A stretch of 64,000 bases of DNA from Pyropia haitanensis (GCA_008729055.1 SDUX01000078.1:86376-150375); one strand, 5' to 3'. Positions 52,706 through 61,017 are shown, counted from the stretch's first letter. Made by a program: numbers and translations. Notes: generated by a model from the letters alone, not told the origin.

Positions 52706-53226
52706 TGTAGCAGTACGGCTACGCCGACCCACAACTTGTGGGGGCGGAACACGCACGCTCGGGTCCCAACTTGGAACACCGGAAGCAACCCGTGCAACAC
52801 CAACACGCGACTTGCGTGTGACGAGTGGCCGACTCGCCAAGGCACGAACAAGATGTGTCGGAGCCAGACGGAGTTTACTTCGCAGCCAAGGGGGGCCCTC
52901 CCCGCCTTGCTGTCCCGCGCATATAACCCCTCGTGTGCACGCATGCGCGCGCACACCCCTCGCAAAACACGCAAAAAATGAACACTCAGACCACCCAATA
53001 AAAAGGCTCCACAATCAAAGCAAGCAAGCGTAGAAATCCGTCTGGCTCCCGCGCAAAAATCCCCAAGATACGAACCACTGCAATACTCTGCAAATGGGGT
53101 GCCGAAAGTCCCAGTCGGAATTTCGAGCTGAAATCGGAATATTTCACTCATGGGTCGGGTGAAATCCAATCTCAATTCTGAGCCACTTGCTCCGAATATT
53201 CAAACCCAGATTCGGGGTTTGTCACA
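52706..53226 (-). repeat. LTR-like sequence (521 bp)
   Basis: On the minus strand the segment starts TGTGACAAACCC and ends GTACTGCTACA, giving imperfect TGT(G/A)(A/G)C termini of the TG...CA type. A 13-nt purine tract lies immediately upstream, as expected for a 3' LTR. It contains a TATA-like TTATAT at 52926-52921 and is much less GC-rich than the sequence it abuts at 52705. No second copy is visible in the window, so the LTR call rests on termini and context only. A 167-codon minus-strand open frame (52672-53175) crosses its left edge; I do not believe it is coding. Confidence 0.4.
52921..52926 (-). promoter_or_regulatory. TATA-like box in the LTR-like sequence
   Basis: The minus strand reads GGGGTTATATGCGCGG here. 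Position inside the LTR-like segment would suit a retroelement promoter; it could alternatively serve the GC-rich coding fragment downstream. Confidence 0.3.
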
Positions 53227-53239
53227 TTTCCCCCTCCTC
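53227..53239 (-). promoter_or_regulatory. Candidate polypurine tract
   Basis: GAGGAGGGGGAAA on the minus strand, directly followed by TGTGACA. In LTR retroelements the polypurine tract primes plus-strand DNA synthesis immediately upstream of the 3' LTR. Confidence 0.4.
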
Positions 53240-53622
53240 AACAGTCCAGCCGTCCCGGCGGACGTCCAATCATCTGCCACTTGCAGATCTCCCGGGGGGT
53301 GGTGAGATTGCATCTCCCCAGGTAGGGGGGGCTAAGGATACGAGGATCACAACTCGTGACGCTCGCACCTCATTGGGTGGACGGAAAGATCTGGCCCAGT
53401 GTCGTGAGGGACACGTAGGGGCCGGGGGCGCCACGCCCACACACGCGTGTCGCGCGGGCCCGCCCGCGCCCGGGGCGGTCGAGCACATCTCGTGGCCCGG
53501 GTCGCGTGGGCCGTGCCAGGGGGGGGGCTAGTGCAGTGTCCGCCCGCACCCCCCCCCTTCCACATAACCTCCCGCGAGGGGTGGGGCGTGGTGACTCATC
53601 ACCCCCCTCCCTCCGAGGGCCT
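53240..53622. other. GC-rich sequence without recognised gene
   Basis: No convincing coding frame, RNA gene or repeat is seen. Several overlapping open frames of about 70-115 codons on both strands reflect GC content. Confidence 0.5.
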
Positions 53623-53760
53623 GGCGTGCCGCCTTGGCACGCCGGGTGCGGGGCGTGGCGTACCGCCTGGGCACGCCACACGCGGGGCGCGGGGTGTGCT
53701 CACTCGGCAAACCTCGTGCAGGGTGCGGGGTGTGCCCACTCGGCACACCTCGCACATAAC
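53623..53760. repeat. Short tandem repeats of about 34-36 bp
   Basis: Two copies begin GGCGT(G/A)CCGCC at 53623 and 53657, and two copies begin CGGGGTGTGC(T/C)CACTCGGC at 53690 and 53726. The first pair contains GGCGTGCC/GGCACGCC inverted arms. Function unknown. Confidence 0.7.
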
Positions 53761-54067
53761 GGGCACCTCCTCCTGTTGCTGTTCCTGGGAGTTTCCAGGG
53801 ACACGCAGGAGGAGTATCTCCAGGGGGGCACCGAGCCAACTGGGCTCGGGCTCCTCAGGTGCCGGGGGGGGGCGGGGGGTGAGTTGCCACACCGCCCCCA
53901 TATCCGTCGCCTCACCCCAGGTCGGGGTGACGCTTCCCCCGGGGTGGAAGTTTTCCCCCGGGGCTGTCCGGTCGGGGCGCTTCTCCCCTTTTCTTTCCCC
54001 TTTTACCCCTTGGTGTCTGGGGTGCGGGGTGGCGGTCGGGGCGCTGCTCCGCCCTTCCCGGCCCCTG
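53761..54067. other. GC-rich spacer without recognised gene
   Basis: Mixed C- and G-rich sequence with no supported coding frame or RNA gene. Two GGTCGGGGCGC strings (near 53971 and 54034) may be the first, weak copies of the minisatellite that follows. Confidence 0.5.
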
Positions 54068-54475
54068 TGTCGGGCGCGCGCTCCCCTCCCTCCTCGGTCG
54101 GGTGTGGGTCTTCCCTTCCTCCTGCGGCGTCGTGCGGCCGTCGGCGGGTGGTGCTTTCTCTTCTTCCCGTGGGTCGGGTGGCCGGCGGTCGGGTGTTGTC
54201 TCCCTCTTCCTGCGCCGCTGTGTCGGGCGGCCGGCGGTCGGGGTGGTGTCTCGTCCGTTCTTGGTGGGGGGGTGGTGTTGTCCTCCTCCTCCGCCTTTGG
54301 CTCGAGCGGCCGGCGGTCGGCGTGTGTCTCCCTCCCCTTCCTCTGGGTCGGGCGCTCGTCGGTGGGGCGTGTGTCGTCCCTGTCCGCCTCTGTGTCGGGC
54401 GGCTGTCCGTGGGGGTGCTGCTTTCTCTTCCGCCCCTGGGTCGGGCGGCCGTCGGTGGGGGTGACGCGAGTCGGT
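54068..54475. repeat. Degenerate minisatellite, period about 46 bp
   Basis: Variants of GTCGGGCGGCCGGCGGT recur near 54129, 54173, 54222, 54301, 54347, 54393 and 54440 (spacings mostly 44-49 bp, one of 79), with weaker copies near 54068 and 54097. Spacers are C/T-rich. Long open frames across it on both strands are a consequence of the repeat, with no family resemblance. Confidence 0.7.
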
Positions 54476-54476
54476 T

Positions 54477-54515
54477 CCCCCCCCCCCCCCATCATTATTT
54501 TTTTTTTTTTTTTTT
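54477..54515. repeat. C14 and T18 homopolymer pair
   Basis: Fourteen C (54477-54490), then ATCATTA, then eighteen T (54498-54515). On the minus strand this is A18 followed by G14. A retroposed poly-A tail is possible but not shown. Confidence 0.75.
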
Positions 54516-54587
54516 CTTTTGTCTTTTTATGTGCTTGAGTCGGGGGAGGTGTTACGGGTCGTGGGTGGAGTCGTCCCACTTCCCGCG

Positions 54588-54717
54588 GAGCTCGCCCTCG
54601 CCAAGTCGGTCAAGGGGTGGTGACGGGGGGCGTGGGTCGTGTCCCCCCTCCAGAGCTCTACATCACCAAGTTGGTCAAGATGTCGGCGGGGGCGTGGGTC
54701 GTGTCCCCCCCCTTAAT
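54588..54717. repeat. Two-copy direct repeat, 65-bp offset
   Basis: GAGCTC...CAAGT(C/T)GGTCAAG...GGGGGCGTGGGTCGTGTCCCCCC occurs twice in tandem, starting at 54588 and 54653. It lies inside the presumed 3' LTR of the first chromovirus. Confidence 0.75.
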
Positions 54718-54757
54718 GATCAAGAAGAATTTTGTTTTGTTGGTATCGACTGTGACA

Positions 54758-54767
54758 CCTCCCCCCT
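54758..54767 (-). promoter_or_regulatory. Polypurine tract of chromovirus 1
   Basis: AGGGGGGAGG on the minus strand, 64 bp after the pol stop, directly followed by TGTCACA at 54757. The arrangement parallels the second element (GGGGGGGGAGG followed by TGTAAGG). The 3' LTR should begin at 54757; I could not find its other end. Confidence 0.6.
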
Positions 54768-54831
54768 ACTTGACTCAGTGGGGGGAGTCATCCCCCTCCC
54801 CGACTTTGGGGTGGGGGTGACGTACCTCTGG

Positions 54832-56985
54832 CTACGTCGCCTGAGTTGGGCGACGCCTCATAGGTATTTTTGCCACGTGGCAATACCGACGGACCTTCTC
54901 AGTTGGAAGGTCCTCCACATATTCCCATGTGTCGGACTCCGACCCATACCCAAACCATCTGACACGGAGCATGAGTCGCCCCGATTCATCGTACCCGTGT
55001 CCGACGAATTTATCGAACACGGCTTCCATTGGCTTATTGGAAGTTGACGGCAAGGCTGGGACTTGCCATGCCTTGAGTGCCCGAGCCCAAGCTGGGTCTC
55101 CCTCGGGTGGTTCGGGAGCGCGAGTTGCGTGATTCCCATTGATGGTACGGATGCCATCGTCACTCTCGATGGTCAACCGACGCCCATCCGTCTTCAATAT
55201 TTGATATGGTCCCAGAGTCTTGAAGACCAATTTCCCGCCCGGTTTGTCATGGGCATTCACGTACACCCACTCTCCAACTCGGAGGGGGGTACGTCGACTC
55301 CGAACTCGGATGTCGAAATTCTTTTTGTACCTCGCCTGCGCCTTGTCCATGGTCTTCTGGACAAGGGGTATCATCTCTTCCAACTTATGGAGGAGGGCGG
55401 CCTTAGCTTGACCCGGAGTTTGGGTCGACGCGTCACCCTCAGTCTGGGTGAGGCGTTCAATGGCCACTGGCTTGAGTCGCCGTGGACATACAAAGGCAAA
55501 CGGTGCCTCTCCCGTGCTACTGTGCACTTGGGAGTTGTACGCTGTCACGAGCAGTGACGCGTAGCGCGCCCATGTGACTACATGGTCGTGCACATAGTGA
55601 CGCAACTGGCGCACTAGTGTCTTATTGAAGCGCTCCACCTGCCCATTAGTCTGGGGGTGGTACGGGGTGGCGTAGTTTGTTTCCACCCCGAGCATCTTCA
55701 GGACTCCCTGGTATAGGACGGACGCGAACTGCGGTCCGTTGTCCGAAAGGACAGAGTCCGGGATACCATAACTGGCTATCCAGACGTCGAGCAACTCGCT
55801 CAAGACGTCCAAGGCAGTGGTGTCCTTGAGTGGGGCCACCCGTGTGAGCTTAGTAAAGCGATCACACATCACCAGAAGGTACTCATACCCTTCTGGTGTC
55901 CGAGGCAGTGGACCAAGTAGGTCCACAGCAATCGCTGCGAACGGCTCCGTCGCAGGGAAGAGGCGCATAGTGGACGTCTCTCTGGCCTCCATGAGTCGGT
56001 TTTGTGCGCAAGTCGCGCACGAGGCCACACGCCCATACACATCAGCCACAAGTGATGGCCAATAATATTTTTTCCTCAGGGTCTGATATAACTTAGTCGA
56101 CCCTGGGTGGGCACCCAACGGTGAGGAGTGTTCCCGTTGGAGGATGTCCTTCCTCAGACTCTCAGGAACAACAACTTGTTGTTCTCCTTGGGTATGTCCC
56201 CGCCGGCATAAAATGCCGTCTTCACTCAAGAAGAACCGAGTTGGTTCGGGACTGTCCAACTCCTTCTTGAGTTGCTGACAGAGTTTGTCAGACTCTTGTA
56301 CCTGGACGAGTTTGTCCTTAGGCAGGGGTAGGAGGCGGGCCATCTCCGGCCGCCTCGGGTCGAGTACTGACCCTGACCGTGTGGTGACTCCCACATGAGG
56401 GATTTCCTCTGGGATGGGAACTGAGTCGTACCCATCCGCCGGTATGCGTGACATCGCGTCCGCAACCGCATGTTTATGACCCGACTTATACTCAACGTCG
56501 AAGTCAAACTCAGCGAGGCGAAGTCGCCATCGATTGAGTCGATTGTTCGAGCACGCTGTAGTGGTAAGTATCCACTTCAGGGCTCGGTGATCACATCGAA
56601 CGAGGAACCTCCCTCCTTCGATGTAGGGTCGTAGCATGGTGACTGCCCATACTACGCCCAGGCCTTCCAGCTCCGTCACAGTGTAGTTCTTCTGTGCCGG
56701 GGACAGGCCCTTACTGTAGTAGCCCACGGGCAGGTACTCGCCCGTGGTCTGTTGTTGGAGCAAGCAACAACCAAGTTGGTCGTAACTCGCGTCCACATCA
56801 ATGATGTAATGGCCCCCGAGTCTGGGGATGGCCAACACCGGCGGGTTGCAAAGAAGTTCTTTCAACCTCTCAAACGCTTCTCGCTCCTCTTGGGTCGGAG
56901 GGTCGAGGCGCTTGGGCCGCTTGGGACTTACCAAGCGGTTCAAGGGTGCAGACACTTTGGCAAAGTTCGCCGTGAAGCGTCTGTA
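54832..56985 (-). CDS. Chromovirus 1 pol, 3' part: RNase H, integrase, chromodomain
   Basis: This is the continuation of pol beyond the hAT-like insert. It starts inside the RT C-terminus (YRRFTANFAKVSAPLNRL), where Ty3/gypsy RT is well conserved. RNase H follows, with catalytic Asp codons at 56793 (VDAS) and 56592 (CDH) and an ADAMS end motif. Integrase has the H-x6-H...C-x2-C zinc finger (56008-56130) and the D,D-35-E triad at codons 55923, 55743 and 55635, then a GPYQILKT GPY/F-type module. The last 50 residues (54871-55020) resemble a chromodomain, with VRWFGYG and SDTWEY keeping two aromatic cage positions; in this family it guides integration to modified chromatin. The open frame extends upstream into the insert to 57096, but that part is not retroelement sequence. 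It is in frame with the 5' pol part once the insert and one target duplication copy are left out. Confidence 0.85.
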   Translation of the reverse strand, partial: YRRFTANFAKVSAPLNRLVSPKRPKRLDPPTQEEREAFERLKELLCNPPVLAIPRLGGHYIIDVDASYDQLGCCLLQQQTTGEYLPVGYYSKGLSPAQKNYTVTELEGLGVVWAVTMLRPYIEGGRFLVRCDHRALKWILTTTACSNNRLNRWRLRLAEFDFDVEYKSGHKHAVADAMSRIPADGYDSVPIPEEIPHVGVTTRSGSVLDPRRPEMARLLPLPKDKLVQVQESDKLCQQLKKELDSPEPTRFFLSEDGILCRRGHTQGEQQVVVPESLRKDILQREHSSPLGAHPGSTKLYQTLRKKYYWPSLVADVYGRVASCATCAQNRLMEARETSTMRLFPATEPFAAIAVDLLGPLPRTPEGYEYLLVMCDRFTKLTRVAPLKDTTALDVLSELLDVWIASYGIPDSVLSDNGPQFASVLYQGVLKMLGVETNYATPYHPQTNGQVERFNKTLVRQLRHYVHDHVVTWARYASLLVTAYNSQVHSSTGEAPFAFVCPRRLKPVAIERLTQTEGDASTQTPGQAKAALLHKLEEMIPLVQKTMDKAQARYKKNFDIRVRSRRTPLRVGEWVYVNAHDKPGGKLVFKTLGPYQILKTDGRRLTIESDDGIRTINGNHATRAPEPPEGDPAWARALKAWQVPALPSTSNKPMEAVFDKFVGHGYDESGRLMLRVRWFGYGSESDTWEYVEDLPTEKVRRYCHVAKIPMRRRPTQAT

Positions 56986-56986
56986 C
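56979..56986. repeat. Target-site duplication of the hAT-like element (left copy)
   Basis: GTCTGTAC on the plus strand, identical to 57812-57819. Eight-bp duplications are characteristic of hAT transposition. Confidence 0.85.
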
Positions 56987-57811
56987 CAGGCCCTGTCATA
57001 GGTATCACTTTTGGGATTGAGTATGATCCTGGACTCCATGCGCGCAAGCGAATATGAGGGTTGTGGCCCATTTTTGCAATGCGTACGAGTGCGCAAATGT
57101 TTGTTCTGCAGAAGTATGAGTGTTTCATATCCATAGAAATTCGAGTGTGCAAGTTGCTCATCGATCGTTCGGATCTGGATTCTGCGTGATCACGATTGCA
57201 GGAGAGCACGCTCTTGAGAGCCGTTGTCAGCCAGAAAAAAAGCGCGCTGTTGGTGCCCTTCTCAGGAGCTCTGAAGGGGGGGGTGATGACGTGCTGCCTG
57301 AGAGCCGACAGCCGGCGAGTCTCGGGGGACAGTACGGTGACTGGACTCTCAGGGCGGCACTCGACCACTGGCGCGAAAAGGGCAGCGACGCTGCCCATGC
57401 GATCCGCGCGCGCCACAAGGGGGGGGGGGGGAGGGTCGGGGGACAGAAGCAGCTCACGTTCATCCGAACGGGACTGGGGGCGGGGGGGCTGTTGTTTCGG
57501 TCAGCGCTCGGTGGGGGGGGGGTGGCCGGGGGGGGGGGGAGGGCCGCGGGACGTCACGCTCCCCCGGTCGCCTCTGTTCCGGTACCGGGAGGGGGGGCGG
57601 CAGACCGGCTCACCAAAGCTTGAACGGGCTCACAGAGAAAAGCTCCCACTGCAGAGCAAACCCTTACTCAGAAATGGTATTAAGTATGATCAGCTGCCGT
57701 CTCATCGACAACGTATGAGTCTGTAGGGCAAGAAAAGGGAGCTGCGTATGGGTTTGAGGACCCTTACACCTGAAAAAACACTCACTCGGCATATACGTAT
57801 GGTAGGGCCTG
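56987..57811. mobile_element. Non-autonomous hAT-like transposon (825 bp) inserted in pol
   Basis: The element is bounded by inverted termini CAGGCCCT...AGGGCCTG. Similarity extends to about 19 bp per end with three mismatches (CAGGCCCTGTCATAGGTAT on the left against CAGGCCCTACCATACGTAT read inward from the right). Perfect 8-bp direct repeats GTCTGTAC flank it. CAG-beginning termini with 8-bp duplications are the family signature of hAT elements. No transposase is encoded: the longest internal frames are about 160-176 codons, low in complexity and without a hAT dimerisation domain. GTATGA occurs near both ends (57021, 57114 and 57684, 57713), possibly as subterminal transposase-binding repeats. 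Internal sequence includes several G runs (57421-57430 and 57511-57540). It must be mobilised by a transposase encoded elsewhere. Confidence 0.8.
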
Positions 57812-57819
57812 GTCTGTAC
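57812..57819. repeat. Target-site duplication of the hAT-like element (right copy)
   Basis: GTCTGTAC, matching 56979-56986. On the minus strand it encodes the conserved VYR of the RT C-terminus on both sides of the insert. Confidence 0.85.
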
Positions 57820-59651
57820 ACATTGCACATGCCCAGAAAACTCCTGAGCTGTGTCTGCGTCAAGGGGTAACTTGCCCGACGCAGTGCCACGAGGTTTTTC
57901 TCGTTGACACTGATGCTACCTGGTCGAACCACATGACCTAGGTAGGCCACCTCGTTACTGAAGAGGTGGCACTTGGCTGGCTTCAGTGTCACTCCTGCCC
58001 TACTCAGCAGGGTGAACACCTTGTCCAAGTGGGACAAGTGTTCTTCGGCAGTTCCGGAGAACACAATGATGTCGTCTAAATAGACGAGGGCATACTGCCA
58101 TTTGACTCCGGCAAGTATCATGTCAATAGCACGCTGAAAAGTCGCAGGTGCATTGCATAGCCCAAACGGCAACCTCACGCACTGATAAACTCCACAGTGA
58201 CACGTGAAGGCCGTGAGTGGCCGATCCTCCTTACGTATGAGGATCTGCCAGTACCCCGCGTTGCAGTCCAACGTGGAGAAGAACTTTGCCTCACCAAGTG
58301 AGTCGAGGCAATCGTCCATACGGGGTAAAGGGTAACTGTCCTTTACCGTCCGTTCATTCAACTTGCGGTAGTCAATGCAAAACCGCATGGTGCCGTCGGG
58401 TTTGGGCACCAGGACTATGGGGCTGGCCCACTCGCCTGAGCTGGGCTCAATGACCCCAAGGTCCTTCATCCGTTGGACCTGCTTCCGGGTAAGTTCCCGA
58501 GAGGCAGGGCCCATACGGTAGGGGTTCAAGCGGACTGGCTTGACCCCGGGCTTTAACACGATTCTGTGTTCGGTGGCCTTGATGAGTCCAAGGTCACCAT
58601 TCCACAACTTGTGGTGCTTTTGGATGAGTTTATCCAAGCAATCATGCAGGCACTTCGGGACATTTTCCCGGTGCACCGTCGGCGAGTCTGCCGACGGCTT
58701 TGGGTCTGGAGGAAAGGGAGTCTTCTCCTCCATCGCCTTCCACTGCTGTTGAGTCACAGCGGTGACATTTCCCTCGTGGGTGGAGATGCTCGCTATCTTC
58801 ATCCCACGGGGGATGCGTCGAGGAGTCTTCGACACGTTGAGGACCTCGACGACCCAGGTCTGGTCAGTCCCACAAGTCATGGGTCCAGGTGCAACTTGCA
58901 CCTGGTGCTTCTCATATGTCTTGTCGAGGGGGAATACAAACCCATTTCCCTGAAACGATGTACGAACTTGTACATACGTCCTCGACCGGGGAGGAATGCA
59001 CACTCCCTTGAGCACATGCACCGACTCAGTGCTGCCATCTGTCTTACGAGGACTCTCCCGTGGCTTGGGAGTCTTCGGGGAGACAGTGGCCCCTTTACGC
59101 AAGATGGGGACAGTTTCCTCATTGAGCATACGAATAAACCCTTCGGGTCCCCGGACTTCGGGTACGTGGGTGTCCACGTAGTCGGTACCCAGGAGTACTG
59201 GGACCGACATGCGTGGTACAACCCCAAAGGTCACCTCAGTCTGGTATGACCCAATGCATACACTCAATGCAATTGAACCCACAATGGGGAGGAGTCCCCC
59301 ATTAACATCAAACATACGCCATGTCGAGCGGTCAACTTGACTCACCTTGACTCCCTCAGGCAACAACTCTTGCCTGATAAGGGATACCGGCGAACCCGTG
59401 TCGACTATGACACGGGAAGCAAACTCGTACCCATCATACAGCCAAAGTCTGGCTGCGACTTGGTAGTTACTCCCTACCAAGACAGATACGATCCGACTTG
59501 GGTCGTATCGCCGCGAGGGGGCCTTGCCTTGAGGTCTCACCCCTCGAGGGCGTCGTAAGAGCTTCACCCGCCCATGAGTCGGTGTCGGGTGAAGTTCCCC
59601 TTGACCTGCCGCCGAGGTCTGTGGGGTCAACTCGACTCCAGCGGCTAGGCG
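57813..59651 (-). CDS. Chromovirus 1 pol, 5' part: aspartic protease and reverse transcriptase
   Basis: This frame lies -1 relative to gag and is open from the frameshift site at 59651; it has no ATG near its start, as expected for a Gag-Pol fusion. Counting from the TTG at 59630, the retropepsin motif DTGS is at residues 77-80 and the RT core follows: SPIVLVPKPDGTMRFCIDYR, LPFGLCNAPATFQ (from 487) and the catalytic YLDD at 517-520. The RT C-terminus YLGHVV...LRSFLGMCNVYR ends at residue 606, exactly where the hAT-like insert begins. Reading on gives 36 insert-derived residues and a stop at 57702. In this copy pol therefore lacks RNase H and integrase in one chain and should be non-functional unless the insert excises. 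Confidence 0.88.
59601..59645 (-). promoter_or_regulatory. Candidate frameshift-stimulating RNA structure
   Basis: Five nt after the slippery heptamer, GCCGCTGG (59645-59638) can pair with TCGGCGGC (59615-59608), eight pairs including two G-U. TTGACC (59630-59625) can pair with GGTCAA (59606-59601). The arms interleave as in a pseudoknot, but only one nucleotide (59607) would have to cross the first stem, so two alternative hairpins or a shortened first stem are more realistic. Spacing and stem strength suit a -1 frameshift stimulator. Confidence 0.5.
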
Positions 59652-61012
59652 TTTCCCTCACCCGAGTCGGATGAGGAAGGGGTACTCTCACTCGAGCTTG
59701 AGGTGGGTGCCTCCCCCTCCTCAAGACTCTTGTCAGTTCCCTCCGGCCCGTGTTGGGTGATGGCACCAACCCGAGTCGGGTTGGAGCGGGAACTCGGGGG
59801 AGTTCCCCGGGTCCCAATACTCATGCTGCGAGCCAAGATGGCTCGCAGACGCGAGTCCAAGGCGGGGCACTGGGAAGCCCAGTGACCCGTCTTTGAGCAC
59901 TGCCAACACGGCCGGTCGCTCTTCGATGTCGGTGGCGTCGCCTTTCCCTGGGGAGTTTCCGGGATGGCCACCACGACATCTGCTTCCTCTTGTGTCGAGG
60001 TAGCAGCCACAGCCGGGCGTGCCCGAGGGTACTGGGCCGCCCTGGCCGCGCGACGAAGGCGAGTCGCCTCCGCGCTCTTGGTTTCCTTCTCTCGCTCCTT
60101 CCGTTGGTCAGACACGATCCAACGGTATTCTTCGCCCTTTGTTTGGGCGACGCGGGCCAACTCGGCCAGCGTCATGCCAGGCGTGTTGCGCTCGCGCACA
60201 GTCGCGCGAGCGGAACGGTGGACACCCTCCACAAAACGCCCTTTGATGACGCCTTGTGGATGAATAAATCCACAAAGGACGTTCAGCTGACGGAGTCTCT
60301 CAGCGAACGTCCGCTCGTCCTGACCCTCACTCTGGGTGGCACGATTATACTCCTCTACCTGCGCGGCGAGAGACGCCTCGTCCGCGTGGTAGCGCAACAC
60401 CCAGTTGATCAACTCCAAGTAGGAGGAGACCTCACCGGGGTTGCCGCCATGCCGACTTGGCATGACGCTCATCACCTCGGAGCGGAGTGGCTCCTTGGTG
60501 AAGTCCTGAAGCATAAAGAACGCCTCTGCTTCAGAGACATCATTGTCATCACAAGCTTTTGCGAACTTACGCAAAAACTGGAAGACCTTCAGTGGCGGGG
60601 TCCCGTCCCACTCAGACCGGACCCCAAAGGACTGAGCCACGTCCTTCTTGCGCCGGCCCAGAGTATGGGCCTGGAGGTTCGTGTAGGTCACCGACTTGTT
60701 GCCCAACGCGTACGTCTCACAGTCGAAGACGTCGGCGTATAGAGGATTGTTAACCACGATCTTCTTGGGAATCTCCCTGTGAGGCACCACCCACACACGG
60801 GCAGCCCTCAACGTACTGGCGCCGGTGTCAGCAACCCGTGCACCAATGAGGATGCCGGGCGCGGGGAAGGTGACGGGTGGGATGACGGTGATGGGGGTGG
60901 GGAAGAGGATGGGCGTGACGTCGGTGAGGGTCGAGGGGGTCGAAGGTAAAGGAGGTCTTTGTGTCTCTGTCTGTGGTTGTTCCCCCGAGGTCTCTCCCGG
61001 TGGCGCCCACAC
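59645..61012 (-). CDS. Chromovirus 1 Gag (capsid-nucleocapsid polyprotein)
   Basis: The 455-codon frame encodes a retrotransposon Gag that would form the cytoplasmic particle in which reverse transcription occurs. A Pro/Thr-rich N-terminus (about residues 1-60) precedes a helical capsid-like core (about 135-300: VFQFLRKFAKAC, LRSEVMSVMP, ERTFAERLRQLNVLCGFI). A basic linker leads to one CCHC zinc knuckle, CWQCSKTGHWASQC (C-x2-C-x4-H-x4-C, residues 369-382), the nucleic-acid-binding nucleocapsid motif. A Ser/Glu-rich tail ends at the TAG beside the slippery site. The start is unsettled: the frame opens after a TGA at 61015 with GTG at 61012, and the first in-frame ATG is residue 167, inside the capsid region. 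Start by a non-AUG codon, splicing or a lost ATG are all possible. Confidence 0.8.
   Translation of the reverse strand: MWAPPGETSGEQPQTETQRPPLPSTPSTLTDVTPILFPTPITVIPPVTFPAPGILIGARVADTGASTLRAARVWVVPHREIPKKIVVNNPLYADVFDCETYALGNKSVTYTNLQAHTLGRRKKDVAQSFGVRSEWDGTPPLKVFQFLRKFAKACDDNDVSEAEAFFMLQDFTKEPLRSEVMSVMPSRHGGNPGEVSSYLELINWVLRYHADEASLAAQVEEYNRATQSEGQDERTFAERLRQLNVLCGFIHPQGVIKGRFVEGVHRSARATVRERNTPGMTLAELARVAQTKGEEYRWIVSDQRKEREKETKSAEATRLRRAARAAQYPRARPAVAATSTQEEADVVVAIPETPQGKATPPTSKSDRPCWQCSKTGHWASQCPALDSRLRAILARSMSIGTRGTPPSSRSNPTRVGAITQHGPEGTDKSLEEGEAPTSSSSESTPSSSDSGEGNA
59651..59657 (-). promoter_or_regulatory. Slippery heptamer GGGAAAC for -1 frameshifting (gag-pol)
   Basis: In the gag frame the codons are GAG GGA AAC GCC TAG, so G-GGA-AAC is an exact X-XXY-YYZ slippery site one codon before the gag stop (59647-59645). 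A -1 slip puts ribosomes into the pol frame at CGC (59651-59649), which is open into protease. Confidence 0.8.
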
Positions 61013-61017
61013 TCACG

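Larger units (their letters stand above)
54758..61012 (-). mobile_element. Ty3/gypsy chromovirus 1 (gag-pol, interrupted by a hAT-like insert)
   Basis: Reading leftwards from 61012 the element has gag, a -1 frameshift site, protease, reverse transcriptase, RNase H, integrase and a C-terminal chromodomain, then a polypurine tract. The order PR-RT-RH-IN and the chromodomain place it in the chromovirus branch of Metaviridae-type (Ty3/gypsy) elements. Apart from the insert at 56987-57811 both frames are open, so this copy looks young. I could not define a matching LTR pair: the sequence upstream of gag does not resemble the sequence after the polypurine tract. The adjacent second chromovirus may have truncated or split the 5' LTR. 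Confidence 0.85.

Noticed and set aside
51303..52710. Long plus-strand Pro/Arg-rich open frames over the GC-rich region
   Set aside because: They are the antisense of the more protein-like minus-strand frames and consist mainly of Pro, Arg and Ala from GC-rich triplets.
52672..53175. 167-codon minus-strand open frame as a small host gene
   Set aside because: It crosses the LTR-like boundary and a C run, has no recognisable domain, and is contained mostly in LTR-like sequence.
53220..54757. 1.5-kb LTR for chromovirus 1 between TGTCAC at 53220 and TGTGACA ending at 54757
   Set aside because: The termini match, but the end of this segment shows no similarity to the sequence directly upstream of gag, where the 5' LTR copy should be.
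53506..55047. 513-codon plus-strand open frame
   Set aside because: It runs through the minisatellite and into the antisense of the chromovirus pol end, has no family resemblance, and reflects GC-rich low complexity.
57120..57726. Transposase gene inside the 825-bp element
   Set aside because: The longest internal frames (about 160-176 codons) are low-complexity, overlap each other and show none of the hAT transposase motifs. The element is non-autonomous.
56979..57819. Spliceosomal intron interrupting pol instead of a transposon
   Set aside because: On the minus strand the insert ends are CAGG...CCTG without GT-AG borders, and an 8-bp target duplication with inverted termini fits transposition much better.
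59601..59645. Classical H-type pseudoknot as the certain frameshift stimulator
   Set aside because: With all pairs formed only one nucleotide would span the eight-pair stem, which is sterically unlikely. It is kept as a candidate structure only.
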